This document shows positions 56,116 through 64,000 of a stretch of DNA of 64,000 bases, piece by piece. The stretch lies in the NCBI RefSeq assembly GCF_038624605.1, contig NZ_CP152020.1, forward strand, positions 2,473,312 through 2,537,311. Direction: 5' to 3'. How positions within the stretch are numbered: the stretch's first letter is position 1; every line of letters starts with the position of its first letter. The stretch is from Psychrobacillus sp. FSL K6-4046 (lineage in GTDB: Bacteria; Bacillota; Bacilli; Bacillales_A; Planococcaceae). Both the position numbers and the translations under genes were made by a program. The notes beneath the pieces were generated by a model, which was not told the origin of the DNA, did not search any database, and saw only the letters and a list, made by a program, of their open reading frames with translations.

Positions 56116-56838
56116 TTACTCAGCAGCAACTTCAGCTGAAGCTACTTCTGCATCTTCACCTTGTCTTGCTTCAAGTAATGCATCCGCCATTTTAGCAGTT
56201 AATAATTTTACTGCGCGGATTGCATCGTCATTTGCAGGGATTACATAGTCGATTTCATCTGGGTCACAGTTAGTATCAACAATTCCTACTAATGGAATGT
56301 TCAATTTACGAGCTTCTGCTACTGCAATACGCTCTTTACGTGGGTCAACTACGAACATTACATCTGGAACAGCTTTCATATCACGGATACCGCCTAAGAA
56401 TTTAACTAGACGTTCGTGTTGTTTTTTAAGTTGAACAACTTCTTTTTTAGGAAGTACAGCGAAAGTACCGTCTTCTTCCATTTTTTCGATTGCTTTTAAG
56501 CGTGCAACACGTTTTTGAATAGTACCGAAGTTTGTTAAAGTACCACCTAACCAACGTTGGTTGATGTAGTAGTTACCTGAACGTTCAGCTTCTTCTTTAA
56601 TAGCTTCTTGAGCTTGTTTTTTAGTTCCAACGAAAAGAACTTTCCCGCCATCTTGACCTACTTGGCGCATGAAATCATAAGCTTCTTCTAATTTTTTCAC
56701 CGTTTTTTGAAGATCGATGATATAGATTCCGTTACGTTCAACAAAAATGTATTTTTTCATTTTTGGATTCCAACGGCGAGTTTGATGACCGAAGTGTACA
56801 CCGGCCTCAAGTAGTTGTTTCATAGAGATTACTGACAT
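56116..56838 (-). CDS. rpsB: 30S ribosomal protein S2
   Basis: 240-residue S2 protein: [22 protein letters not shown] split by the usual turn, [33 protein letters not shown] and [20 protein letters not shown]. It ends in a short acidic tail. AGGAGG lies upstream of the ATG. A consensus promoter and a folded leader precede it. Confidence 0.98.
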   Translation of the reverse strand: MSVISMKQLLEAGVHFGHQTRRWNPKMKKYIFVERNGIYIIDLQKTVKKLEEAYDFMRQVGQDGGKVLFVGTKKQAQEAIKEEAERSGNYYINQRWLGGTLTNFGTIQKRVARLKAIEKMEEDGTFAVLPKKEVVQLKKQHERLVKFLGGIRDMKAVPDVMFVVDPRKERIAVAEARKLNIPLVGIVDTNCDPDEIDYVIPANDDAIRAVKLLTAKMADALLEARQGEDAEVASAEVAAE

Positions 56839-56868
56839 TTTATTTCCTCCTGGTTTGGTTTAGTCTTC

Positions 56869-56933
56869 CGCATCCATCATCTGTCATTGGCTACTCTATT
56901 TCTAGAGCACCTGCCAAGTTCATCCGTAATGCG
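56869..56933 (-). promoter_or_regulatory. Structured rpsB leader RNA (candidate S2 autoregulatory element)
   Basis: Three nested stems are visible on the minus strand: CGCAT/ATGCG (56933-56929 and 56873-56869), TTGGC/GCCAA (56917-56913 and 56891-56887), and CTCTA-GAAA-TAGAG (56907-56903 and 56898-56894) with a GNRA tetraloop. It lies between the promoter and the ribosome-binding site of rpsB. Control by S2 is inferred from position. Confidence 0.6.
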
Positions 56934-56954
56934 TGTGTATTCATACCGTATTGT

Positions 56955-56983
56955 AATATACCATAGTTATTTTATACTTTCAA
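56955..56983 (-). promoter_or_regulatory. rpsB promoter
   Basis: TTGAAA (56983-56978), 17-bp spacer and TATATT (56960-56955) with an extended TG element just upstream of the -10. It begins 8 bp after the swrB stop and marks the switch from the fla/che operon to the ribosomal genes. Confidence 0.75.
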
Positions 56984-56990
56984 CTATTTA

Positions 56991-57482
56991 TTACTTAAAC
57001 TTTAAGAAAAGTTCTACTTCCGTCTTTCCTATTTGAAGTAATTTGGCTATTTCAATTGGACTTTTTCCTTCTTCACTATAATATAGTACCTTTTCTTTCA
57101 TCGTAACTGGCTGTTTTTTTTCTGGCAAACTAGCAGCCTGGACATAGCTATTTGCTACCTTATGTTTGGATACAAGGGGCCTTGAAATCACAAAGGAAGA
57201 ATCTATATCATTTTTTATAGTTGTAGAAACTTCTTCTTTTGCAGAAGCATGTTCCTTTATAGGAGGAACAAAACTGTTTTCCTTTAATTCATATAGAAGA
57301 CGATCATTTTCATCCTTCATATCTGCTAAATAAGCACTAAATGAATCTTCTATTTCTTTCATAGTTTGTTCTTGTCTGTCTTCCAAATCTTTATATTTTG
57401 ATAATTTCATATTTAATAATGCAATGAAATAAAAGCTAATTATTTGGAGAAGAAACAGTGCTATTATAATAATTGTTGTCAT
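56991..57482 (-). CDS. swrB: Swarming motility protein SwrB (YlxL)
   Basis: Membrane-anchored protein which in B. subtilis promotes assembly of the flagellar export apparatus and swarming. Residues 4-24 form one membrane helix (IIIIALFLLQIISFYFIALL); a coiled-coil region follows (about 28-65). The C-terminus has a short helix-turn-helix-like segment, GKSPIEIAKLLQIGKTEVELF. At 163 residues it is close to the B. subtilis protein, and the position after sigD and before rpsB is conserved. Confidence 0.85.
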   Translation of the reverse strand: MTTIIIIALFLLQIISFYFIALLNMKLSKYKDLEDRQEQTMKEIEDSFSAYLADMKDENDRLLYELKENSFVPPIKEHASAKEEVSTTIKNDIDSSFVISRPLVSKHKVANSYVQAASLPEKKQPVTMKEKVLYYSEEGKSPIEIAKLLQIGKTEVELFLKFK

Positions 57483-57490
57483 TTTTTCTC

Positions 57491-57787
57491 CTATCCATTA
57501 TAGTCCACAAAGTTCCCTTTAAAAGGATGCTTTATATTGTTGTTCTCTTGTCCTTTTTTCCTATCTTTCTTCTCTTGCTCATCCTGCTCCTGTTGATTTC
57601 CCTTTGAGTCTGCTTCTATATGATTAGATTTTATAACAGTTTCTCTGTTCTTTTCTATTTGCCTTTCTGTCGCGGCTTGGGCGTTGGCTTGGTTAACTAG
57701 GCTTTGCTGCTGCATCTGATCAGCCATTTTCCCTGCGTCCACGGTCTTTGGGATAGCTATTTGTAATTCCAAACCTTTAAGACTCAT
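57491..57787 (-). CDS. Small hydrophilic protein between sigD and swrB
   Basis: 98 residues, not recognised. The N-terminus MSLKGLELQIAIPKTVDAGK is followed by a Gln/Ala-rich stretch and a highly charged Lys/Glu/Asp tail (QEQDEQEKKDRKKGQENN), predicted soluble and partly disordered. ATG 57787 has GGAGG 7 bases upstream; ATG 57802 would cover that site. It lies 18 bp after sigD and 8 bp before swrB on the same strand, so it is part of the fla/che operon and probably related to flagella. Confidence 0.75.
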   Translation of the reverse strand: MSLKGLELQIAIPKTVDAGKMADQMQQQSLVNQANAQAATERQIEKNRETVIKSNHIEADSKGNQQEQDEQEKKDRKKGQENNNIKHPFKGNFVDYNG

Positions 57788-57805
57788 CTGTCTGCCCTCC
57801 ACACA

Positions 57806-58579
57806 TTAGGTATTCATCATTTCATTTACTAATAGCTTCCGAAGCTTAAAAAGTGCCTTAGAATGTATTTGAGATATTCTCGAGGTGGATAAGCCGAGCA
57901 TCTCCCCGATAACAGTTAGAGTTAATTCTTCTGTATAAAATAAACTTAATACTAATTGCTCATTTTCATTTAAGTGTTGGATTTGATTGACAAGGTCATT
58001 AATTAGCTCGTCCTTTACGAGCTTTTGTTCAGGCGTAGTTTGTGTATCATCTCTGATCACAAAGGATTTGCTATCCATTTCATCCTGATCATGTAATTGT
58101 TCATCTATAGACAAAACATTAGAAAAGAAGTGTTCTTGAACAGTCTGATATACATCATCTAAAGGTATTTCTGCAAAATCGGCCAGTTCTTCAGGTGTCG
58201 CATGTCGCATAAGTTTTTGCTCTAATTCTTCTATTTTCTGATCCAGTTTTTTAGCTTTTTCACGTGATGATCTTGGAAGCCAGTCTTCTTTTCTAAGGCC
58301 ATCTATTATTGCACCTCTTACCCGGAAGGATGCATACGTATCAAACTTCAAATCTCTAGAAGGATCAAACTTATTTAATGCATCAAATAAGCCCATCATG
58401 CCAAGACTCTTGAGCTCATCTCTTGAAACATTTTGAGGAATACCCGCACCTATCCGTTGAACATGATACGTAACTAGTGGAGTATATTTTTTTAGAAGTA
58501 AATCGCCCGCTTGAGGATCCTTGCTTTCAGTCCATCTTCTCCAAAGGAGCTGCTCCTCTGTCAAGTTTTGTTTTGACAC
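57806..58579 (-). CDS. sigD: Flagellar sigma factor SigD (FliA/WhiG type)
   Basis: RNA polymerase sigma factor for late flagellar, chemotaxis and autolysin genes. 257 residues with region 2 (VSRDELKSLGMMGLFDALNKFD, split at the usual helix), region 3 (RHATPEELADFAEI) and region 4 (ENEQLVLSLFYTEELTLTVIGEMLG, with SRISQIHSKAL). Start is GTG 58579 with AAAGGAGG upstream. It is embedded at the end of the fla/che operon, as in B. subtilis. Confidence 0.96.
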   Translation of the reverse strand: MSKQNLTEEQLLWRRWTESKDPQAGDLLLKKYTPLVTYHVQRIGAGIPQNVSRDELKSLGMMGLFDALNKFDPSRDLKFDTYASFRVRGAIIDGLRKEDWLPRSSREKAKKLDQKIEELEQKLMRHATPEELADFAEIPLDDVYQTVQEHFFSNVLSIDEQLHDQDEMDSKSFVIRDDTQTTPEQKLVKDELINDLVNQIQHLNENEQLVLSLFYTEELTLTVIGEMLGLSTSRISQIHSKALFKLRKLLVNEMMNT

Positions 58580-58673
58580 AAATATCCTCCTTTCGACACT
58601 GCATTCTATTATTTATGGATATTATACCAAAATTTCGTACAAAAAGGGGAGACGAAGAAAAATCGCCCCCCAC

Positions 58674-58970
58674 TTAAGATTCCTCATTTATCATATCTTT
58701 TATAATTTCAGCGTATTCTTTTGATCCAACAACTTTTGTTTGAGAATTATCCTGGGTAAAAGGAACCTCGACTTCTATTTTTTTCATTCTATCGTCTAGT
58801 ACATAAGATAAAATTGCACGACCCCCAAAAGTTATAAAGAAAGATAGGATAGCCCACAAAATAATCGGTATAAGAATAATTGCCCCTTCTATAAATGGGT
58901 AAGAGAAGAGAAAAAGAATGCTAAATGTTAGCAACGCTATCCAAAAATTAGACATCATCGTTCCAACCAT
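58674..58970 (-). CDS. Small membrane protein between cheD and sigD
   Basis: 98 residues, not recognised. Two membrane helices (about 8-24 and 27-50: FWIALLTFSILFLF and AIILIPIILWAILSFF), then a charged cytosolic tail. The start codon shares one base with the cheD stop (TAATG), indicating coupled translation and a real gene in the fla/che operon. B. subtilis has no gene at this point as far as I recall. Confidence 0.7.
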   Translation of the reverse strand: MVGTMMSNFWIALLTFSILFLFSYPFIEGAIILIPIILWAILSFFITFGGRAILSYVLDDRMKKIEVEVPFTQDNSQTKVVGSKEYAEIIKDMINEES

Positions 58971-59476
58971 TAAATATTTTTCACCCCTTGGTTAACCGTC
59001 CGTACATTTAACAGCTTGGTCAGAGGATCAAACTCAATTGTTCTCCCGCTATTCCCTCCAGTATCTTCTGAAATTATTCGGATGGAGTATTTTTTTAAAT
59101 ATTCTTTTACTGCTTCTACGTTTCTAGGACCTATTCTCATCGTGTCTCTACTGGACGAAAATTGAAACATTTGTGCACCGCCAGCTATTTTAGCTCGAAG
59201 TCTATCACTACTTACCCCTTCTTGCTTTAAGAGGTTAATAAGCGCTTGAATACCCGTATCAGCAAACTTGGCCGTATTAATGTTTTCACTTCTACCTAAA
59301 GAAGAGTTAGGAAGCATTATATGAACCATACCAGCTATCTGAGATTTATCATCATATAAAACTACTCCAACACAAGACCCCAAGCCTGTGGTCCTTATAA
59401 TTTGAGGAGCCTTAACAATGTTCATATCAGCAATTCCTACCTTCACCACTGCTGCCATTTGAGCTTGTTCAATCAT
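58970..59476 (-). CDS. cheD: Chemoreceptor glutamine deamidase CheD
   Basis: Deamidates receptor glutamines and binds and activates the CheY-P phosphatase CheC. Catalytic Cys35 in GLGSCVGVVLYD and His52 in GMVHIMLP are intact. 168 residues. It follows cheC after 1 bp. Confidence 0.95.
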   Translation of the reverse strand: MIEQAQMAAVVKVGIADMNIVKAPQIIRTTGLGSCVGVVLYDDKSQIAGMVHIMLPNSSLGRSENINTAKFADTGIQALINLLKQEGVSSDRLRAKIAGGAQMFQFSSSRDTMRIGPRNVEAVKEYLKKYSIRIISEDTGGNSGRTIEFDPLTKLLNVRTVNQGVKNI

Positions 59477-59477
59477 A

Positions 59478-60107
59478 TTATTCTACTCCTAAGGCTTGAA
59501 AGATCGACTGAAATGATTCTGGATCTGGAAGTAAGAAGAAATGTCCGTGGACACTTTTTCCATTTTCCATTTCTTCTTCGTTAATAGCTGTATCAATGAC
59601 AATTACATAATCACTTATTTGTGAAAGCTCTACAAGACCAAAACTAATGATTGCTCCTACCATATCTACACATAATGCAGGAACAGATGGGTAAATATTT
59701 AGCTTTGTAAAATCAGAGAGAGCGGATAAATAAGAGCCTGATAATATGTTACCTAGTTCTTGAAGAGCAGATGCGCCAATCTCAGTTACTTGAGCCTTTT
59801 CAAAATCTATTTGGTCATCTTGAACTAATCTCCGAATAAATTGATTTGCTTGCTCTACAGGTAATACAAAGAACATACTCCCATTGACATCTCCTGCAAT
59901 TCGAAGATATATACCTGCCACAACACTTTCTGCCCCGCCAGCTAGCTCCATCATTTCATCGAAGGTCACCATTTCTACCTTAGGAACATTCATATCTATT
60001 TTTTTGTTTAATAGCATGGACAGTGCAGTAGCAGCATGAGCTGCTCCAATATTCCCAATTTCTCGAAGAACATCCAGATGGACGGAAGTAATTTGCTTTT
60101 CAAACAT
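59478..60107 (-). CDS. cheC: CheY-P phosphatase CheC
   Basis: Dephosphorylates CheY-P. Both active sites of the CheC/X/FliY family are present: Glu16/Asn19 in REIGNIGAAHA and Glu117/Asn120 in LQELGNILSGSY. 209 residues. It sits between cheW and cheD; CheD binds it. Confidence 0.95.
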   Translation of the reverse strand: MFEKQITSVHLDVLREIGNIGAAHAATALSMLLNKKIDMNVPKVEMVTFDEMMELAGGAESVVAGIYLRIAGDVNGSMFFVLPVEQANQFIRRLVQDDQIDFEKAQVTEIGASALQELGNILSGSYLSALSDFTKLNIYPSVPALCVDMVGAIISFGLVELSQISDYVIVIDTAINEEEMENGKSVHGHFFLLPDPESFQSIFQALGVE

Positions 60108-60111
60108 TAAA

Positions 60112-60567
60112 CTAAGCTCCTGTCTTAATAGGATTTAAAACTAAATCTAGATGCAGCAATATTAATAGACGCTTGTCAATTTTAGTAACACCTGCTATAA
60201 AGTCTTGTTCTAATCCTCCAACTACTTCCGGCTGTGGTTCAATGGAATCCTTCGAAATATCTAACACATCATTTGCAGAGTCTACGATGACACCTACATT
60301 CATATCATCTAATGAAATTATAATAATTCGTGAGGAATCATTTAAATTACTTTCACCTAAACCAAATCTGCTTTTCAAATCGATAATAGGTGTAACTACA
60401 CCTCGTAAATTAATGACACCCTTTACAAAAGAAGGAGTCTTGGGAACTCTTGTTATATGAATCAGTTTCTCAATTCCTTGTACTTGGCTTACTGGTATTA
60501 CGTATTCTTTGTCCGCTAATTGAAAAACAACTACTTTTAAGTATTCTGTTTCTAAAGCCTCTGTCAT
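60112..60567 (-). CDS. cheW: Chemotaxis coupling protein CheW
   Basis: Adapter connecting receptors with CheA. 151 residues forming the CheW SH3-like fold, with VVFQLADKEYVIPVSQVQGI, VPKTPSFVKGVINLRGVVTPIIDL and VIVDSANDVLDI. It is 11 bp after cheA and 4 bp before cheC. Confidence 0.95.
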   Translation of the reverse strand: MTEALETEYLKVVVFQLADKEYVIPVSQVQGIEKLIHITRVPKTPSFVKGVINLRGVVTPIIDLKSRFGLGESNLNDSSRIIIISLDDMNVGVIVDSANDVLDISKDSIEPQPEVVGGLEQDFIAGVTKIDKRLLILLHLDLVLNPIKTGA

Positions 60568-60578
60568 TATTTTTCCCC

Positions 60579-62618
60579 CTACCTTATTAAAGCGTTACAA
60601 TCAATTATTAAGGCTACTTTCCCATTCCCTAGAATAGTTGCTCCTGAAATAGCAAATACACTAGACAAGTATGTTCCAAGAGTTTTTAATACGACCTCTT
60701 GTTGGCCAATAAATGAATCAACAACTAAGCCAGCCATTTTGTCACCTTTTCTTACAAGCACCACTGAATGAAATTCTTCCTCTGTACGCTCTTGAGGAAC
60801 TTCAAATACTTCATCTAAGAATACGAGCGGCACAACATTACCACGGAAATCGATGACCTTCTGATTGTGAGCATTTAAAATGTCGGATGAACGAATAATT
60901 GCGGTCTCAATAATAGAAGAAAGAGGGACAGCGAAAATTTCTTCTCCTAGTTCCACTAACATGACTGAAATAATAGACAGTGTTAAAGGTAGTTGAATAG
61001 AAAATAAGGAGCCTTGTCCTTCAGTAGAAGAAATCTCAATAGAGCCTCCCAATGATTCAATCGTTGTTTTTACTACATCCAGACCTACGCCGCGTCCTGA
61101 CACATCAGAAATGACTTCCGCCGTCGAAAAACCAGATGATAATATTAACTCTGCAACCTGTTTATCACTCATTACCGTTGCAGCCTCTGATGTTACAATG
61201 TTTTTAGCTATAGCTTTTTTCAATACTCTTTCACGATTAATTCCAGCACCATCATCCTCAATTTCAATAAAGACATGATTACCACTATGGTACGCTCGAA
61301 GTATAACAGTACCTTCTTCTGGTTTACCTTTTGCTTTTCGAATTTCAGGACTTTCAATACCATGATCTAAAGAGTTTCTAATAAGATGAACAAGTGGGTC
61401 TCCAATTTCATCTATGACCGTACGATCTAATTCAGTCTCAGCACCGATAACTTGTAGATTAATCTTTTTGTTTAAGTCTCTTGCTAGCTGTCTAACCATC
61501 TTAGGAAATCTATTGAATACTGTATCTACAGGTACCATACGCATTGTGAGAATGATATTCTGTAAATCACCCGTAATTCTTGCCATACGTTCGACAGTTT
61601 CCTCTAATTCACTATCATGTAGATTTTCAGAAATAGATTGAAGCCTACCCCTGTCAATTACTAACTCTTCAAACAAGTTCATCAATATATCTAATCTCTC
61701 GATGTTAACCCGAATTGTTTTGTTTCCGTGCGACTGGTTATTCTTTGTAACTGTTTGTTTTTTTCTAGAAGCCTTCAATTCCGTTGTTGGTTTCTCTTCA
61801 TTCTGTTGTTCTATGACGCTGCTTTCGTCTTTTTCTAAGGCTTCACTTTGTCGTTTCTTTAGTTGTTCAAGGCTAACCGTGTTTACGATTACTTCCGTAA
61901 CCTCTGATACTTTCATCAGCTTCTTCTGTACATCAGCTTGCGTTTCCGTCGTAACGAAGGCTACATAGAACTGCTCATCAAAATCCTCATCTTCGAGCTT
62001 TTCAACTGAAGGAGAAGATTTAATAACATCTCCCATTTTTTCAAGTAGCTCAAAAACCATATACACGCGGGCAGCTTTAAGCAAGCAATCTTCTCGAAGT
62101 TTGATAGATATCTCATATGAAAAATAATTTTGTTCTGCAGATTGCTGTATGACAGTCATTTCATAATCGTCATAAGTTAAGTAATTTTCTAGCGAGGTTG
62201 AAGAAACATTATTTACAACAGTAGCAGCAACTTCTATTTCCCCGGTTTCAATCTCATGAAGCTTTCTTACAGTCTCTTCTACATTCAGTTTTCCATCTCC
62301 GCCTTCAGCAATGTTAAAGACCATTTCTTCTAGCTGGTCCACCGCTACGAAAACTACGTCAAGAAGCTCTGGAGTAACATTTAAACGGCTATTTCGAATT
62401 TCGTCTAGAACATTCTCCATCTTATGAGTAAGATTAGCTATGTCCTCGTAACCCATTGTTGCAGACATACCTTTTAATGTGTGAGCAGAACGAAATACTT
62501 CATTAACAATAGAAAGATCCTGGGGATTTTTCTCTAGTTCTAGTAAATGATCATTACATGCCTGTAAATGCTCCTTACTTTCTTCTATAAACATCTCTAA
62601 ATATTGATTGATATCCAT
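60579..62618 (-). CDS. cheA: Chemotaxis histidine kinase CheA
   Basis: Autophosphorylating kinase that passes phosphate to CheY and CheB. Domains: P1 Hpt with His46 (RSAHTLKGMSA), P2 response-regulator binding (about 165-255), P3 dimerisation (TIRVNIERLDILMNLFEELV), P4 kinase (LIRNSLDHGIE N-box, DDGAGI, GRGVGLDVVK) and P5 CheW-like. 679 residues, close to the B. subtilis length. Confidence 0.97.
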   Translation of the reverse strand: MDINQYLEMFIEESKEHLQACNDHLLELEKNPQDLSIVNEVFRSAHTLKGMSATMGYEDIANLTHKMENVLDEIRNSRLNVTPELLDVVFVAVDQLEEMVFNIAEGGDGKLNVEETVRKLHEIETGEIEVAATVVNNVSSTSLENYLTYDDYEMTVIQQSAEQNYFSYEISIKLREDCLLKAARVYMVFELLEKMGDVIKSSPSVEKLEDEDFDEQFYVAFVTTETQADVQKKLMKVSEVTEVIVNTVSLEQLKKRQSEALEKDESSVIEQQNEEKPTTELKASRKKQTVTKNNQSHGNKTIRVNIERLDILMNLFEELVIDRGRLQSISENLHDSELEETVERMARITGDLQNIILTMRMVPVDTVFNRFPKMVRQLARDLNKKINLQVIGAETELDRTVIDEIGDPLVHLIRNSLDHGIESPEIRKAKGKPEEGTVILRAYHSGNHVFIEIEDDGAGINRERVLKKAIAKNIVTSEAATVMSDKQVAELILSSGFSTAEVISDVSGRGVGLDVVKTTIESLGGSIEISSTEGQGSLFSIQLPLTLSIISVMLVELGEEIFAVPLSSIIETAIIRSSDILNAHNQKVIDFRGNVVPLVFLDEVFEVPQERTEEEFHSVVLVRKGDKMAGLVVDSFIGQQEVVLKTLGTYLSSVFAISGATILGNGKVALIIDCNALIR

Positions 62619-62633
62619 GAACTTAACTCCCCT

Positions 62634-63701
62634 TTAAGGTAAATACCGTGTGATTGTGTTTGCAATTCTCTCTAAATCTACCACTTCATTCACTAATTTT
62701 GTTTCTACCGCTGCTTTAGGCATGCCATAAACAATACATGTATTCGAGGATTCAGCAATTGTTACTACGTTACCAGCCTCAACTAACCGCTTCAGGCCTT
62801 TAGAGCCGTCCGAACCCATACCAGTCATAATGATTACGATTTTATCAAAGTCATTATAGCTGCTATTGTCTTCCAATAGAACGTCCACAGACGGTCTATG
62901 TCCTCCTCTAGGAGGCTCTACATCATCAAGTTTTATCGTATAAGCCGTTCCTACTTTTTTTATGCGCATATGATATCCACCTGGAGCTATATAAGCATGT
63001 CCATTCCTAATAATATCTCCTTCACTTGCTTCCTTTACCTCTATCTCGGATAGTTGGTTTAAACGATCCGCAAGTGATTTAGTAAACCCAGGAGGCATAT
63101 GCTGAACTATTAAAACAGGAGCCTTTAAATCCCCTGGTAAACTGGGTAGAACCTCTTGTAAAGCTCGTGGTCCCCCTGTAGAAGTACCGATCAATACCAT
63201 CTTTTTTTTGTTTAGCAACCTATGTGTAACAGATTGGTTCATCACTACCTTTGGCTCTTCTCTTGTTGGTAGTTGTAATTTTTTTAATTTACTTATAGTG
63301 ATTTTTGAAGCATGTTCTACTTTTTCTACTAATTCATCTTTAATCTTATGTAAATCTAAAGATATGGTGCCACTAGGTTTAGCTACAAAGTCTACTGCAC
63401 CATATTCCATAGCTAGTAAAGTACTTTCCGTACCCCGTTGCGTGGTACTAGAAAGCATAATGATTGGAACAGGCGAATCAATCATTATTTGTTTTAGGGC
63501 TTCTATTCCATTCATCTCTGGCATTTCTACATCCATCGTAATAACATCAGGACGTAGTGTTTTAATTTTTCTAAGGGCATCTGATCCATTTCGGGCTATA
63601 CCAACTACTTCAATTGTTTTGTTTTCCTTAAAAAAGTCTCCGATTAATTTACGCATAAAAGCTGAATCATCCACGATAAGTAATTTTTTCTTTGGTTCCA
63701 T
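62634..63701 (-). CDS. cheB: Chemotaxis methylesterase CheB
   Basis: Receptor methylesterase/deamidase controlled by phosphorylation. The N-terminal receiver domain has the phospho-acceptor Asp57 (ITMDVEMPEMNG). The catalytic domain has the triad Ser174 (GTSTGGP), His201 (QHMPPGF) and Asp298 (GMGSDGSKG). 355 residues. It starts 1 bp after the flhG stop. Confidence 0.96.
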   Translation of the reverse strand: MEPKKKLLIVDDSAFMRKLIGDFFKENKTIEVVGIARNGSDALRKIKTLRPDVITMDVEMPEMNGIEALKQIMIDSPVPIIMLSSTTQRGTESTLLAMEYGAVDFVAKPSGTISLDLHKIKDELVEKVEHASKITISKLKKLQLPTREEPKVVMNQSVTHRLLNKKKMVLIGTSTGGPRALQEVLPSLPGDLKAPVLIVQHMPPGFTKSLADRLNQLSEIEVKEASEGDIIRNGHAYIAPGGYHMRIKKVGTAYTIKLDDVEPPRGGHRPSVDVLLEDNSSYNDFDKIVIIMTGMGSDGSKGLKRLVEAGNVVTIAESSNTCIVYGMPKAAVETKLVNEVVDLERIANTITRYLP

Positions 63702-63702
63702 C

Positions 63703-64000
63703 CTACTTACCGCCTCCTTTAAATAAGCTTTTCAATTTATCAATAAACTTACTCGGATTAGACGGAACTGCTACCAACTGTTCTTCTGTAAACTTGCTAA
63801 CAATAGAGGAAAGCTTTTTAGAGATTTCACTTTGCGGATACAAAATGGAAAAAGGTACTTGCTGTTGGACTGCTTTACGTACTGTGGGATCCTCTGGTAA
63901 GCTCCCTAGAACAACAACATCCTTCGAAAGGAATTTGGACATAGCCAACTTCAATCTAGCCGTAGTATCTTCACCCTCTTCTTTTGAGAAAGCTCGATTG
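63703..64000 (-). CDS. flhG: Flagellar number regulator FlhG (YlxH), C-terminal part
   Basis: MinD/ParA-like ATPase that helps place flagella. Only the last ~98 codons are in the window and the frame is open to base 64000. The visible part (NRAFSKEEGEDTTARLKLAM, then LGSLPEDPTVRKAVQQQVPF and YPQSEISKKLSSI) matches the C-terminus of the family, followed by KFIDKLKSLF. ATPase motifs lie outside the window. Its position just before cheB is standard. Confidence 0.88.
   Translation of the reverse strand, partial: NRAFSKEEGEDTTARLKLAMSKFLSKDVVVLGSLPEDPTVRKAVQQQVPFSILYPQSEISKKLSSIVSKFTEEQLVAVPSNPSKFIDKLKSLFKGGGK

Noticed and set aside
63208-63726. 172-codon plus-strand frame opposite cheB
   Set aside because: Antisense shadow of cheB, whose motifs and operon position are clear.

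Overview
Organism. Gene content and order match the recA-polC-chemotaxis segment of a motile, spore-forming Gram-positive of the order Bacillales. Spore genes (spoVS, spoVFA/spoVFB, a spoIIIE-type translocase), PolC, RNases Y and J2, and sigD sit beside the che genes. Protein sequences are clearly Bacillus-like, but several genes found at these positions in Bacillus subtilis are absent (dapG, proS, tepA, ylxY, ymfJ, pbpX). Together with the low GC this suggests a member of the Planococcaceae such as Psychrobacillus, Lysinibacillus or Paenisporosarcina; the family-level call is an inference. Layout. Every gene except one transposase is on the minus strand, so transcription runs from high to low coordinates. 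At the high end the fla/che operon segment reads flhG (partial)-cheB-cheA-cheW-cheC-cheD-small membrane protein-sigD-small protein-swrB (64000-56991). It is followed by rpsB, tsf, pyrH, frr (translation start-up and nucleotide supply), then uppS-cdsA-dxr-rasP (isoprenoid, lipid carrier, phospholipid and intramembrane proteolysis), polC (replication), and the rimP-nusA-rnpM-ylxQ-infB-ylxP-rbfA operon with truB-ribF, rpsO and pnp (ribosome maturation, transcription and RNA decay). Next are mlpA, the dipicolinate operon ymxH-spoVFA-spoVFB with asd and dapA, rnjB and spoIIIE. Then come a GntR-type regulator with a BMP-family nucleoside ABC transporter, the ymfF-ymfH-ymfI cluster, ymfK-rodZ-pgsA-cinA, recA with a LexA box, rny, ymdB-spoVS, korA-korB and, cut by the window edge, miaB. 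Function. Most genes are housekeeping. asd and dapA make dihydrodipicolinate, and SpoVFA/SpoVFB turn it into the spore solute dipicolinic acid. SigD drives late flagellar and chemotaxis genes. RNase Y, RNase J2, PNPase and YmdB form an RNA-turnover theme. Accessory and unusual sequence. The most striking region is 1236-3349: a satellite-like array of about 21-bp monomers organised in a 105-bp higher-order repeat (five monomers spaced 21, 22, 21, 22, 19 bp). It is split by a complete IS256-family insertion sequence (1601-3096) with 27-bp inverted repeats and an 8-bp target duplication. Two further families of dispersed palindromic repeats (29273-29540 and 34223-34340; 32645-32742 and 49297-49434) occupy intergenic gaps, several of which are positions where B. 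subtilis carries an extra gene. A structured intergenic segment between asd and dapA (29612-29726) and a stem-nested rpsB leader (56869-56933) are candidate regulatory RNAs. Start codons were adjusted from ribosome-binding-site position and family length; TTG and GTG starts are common here.
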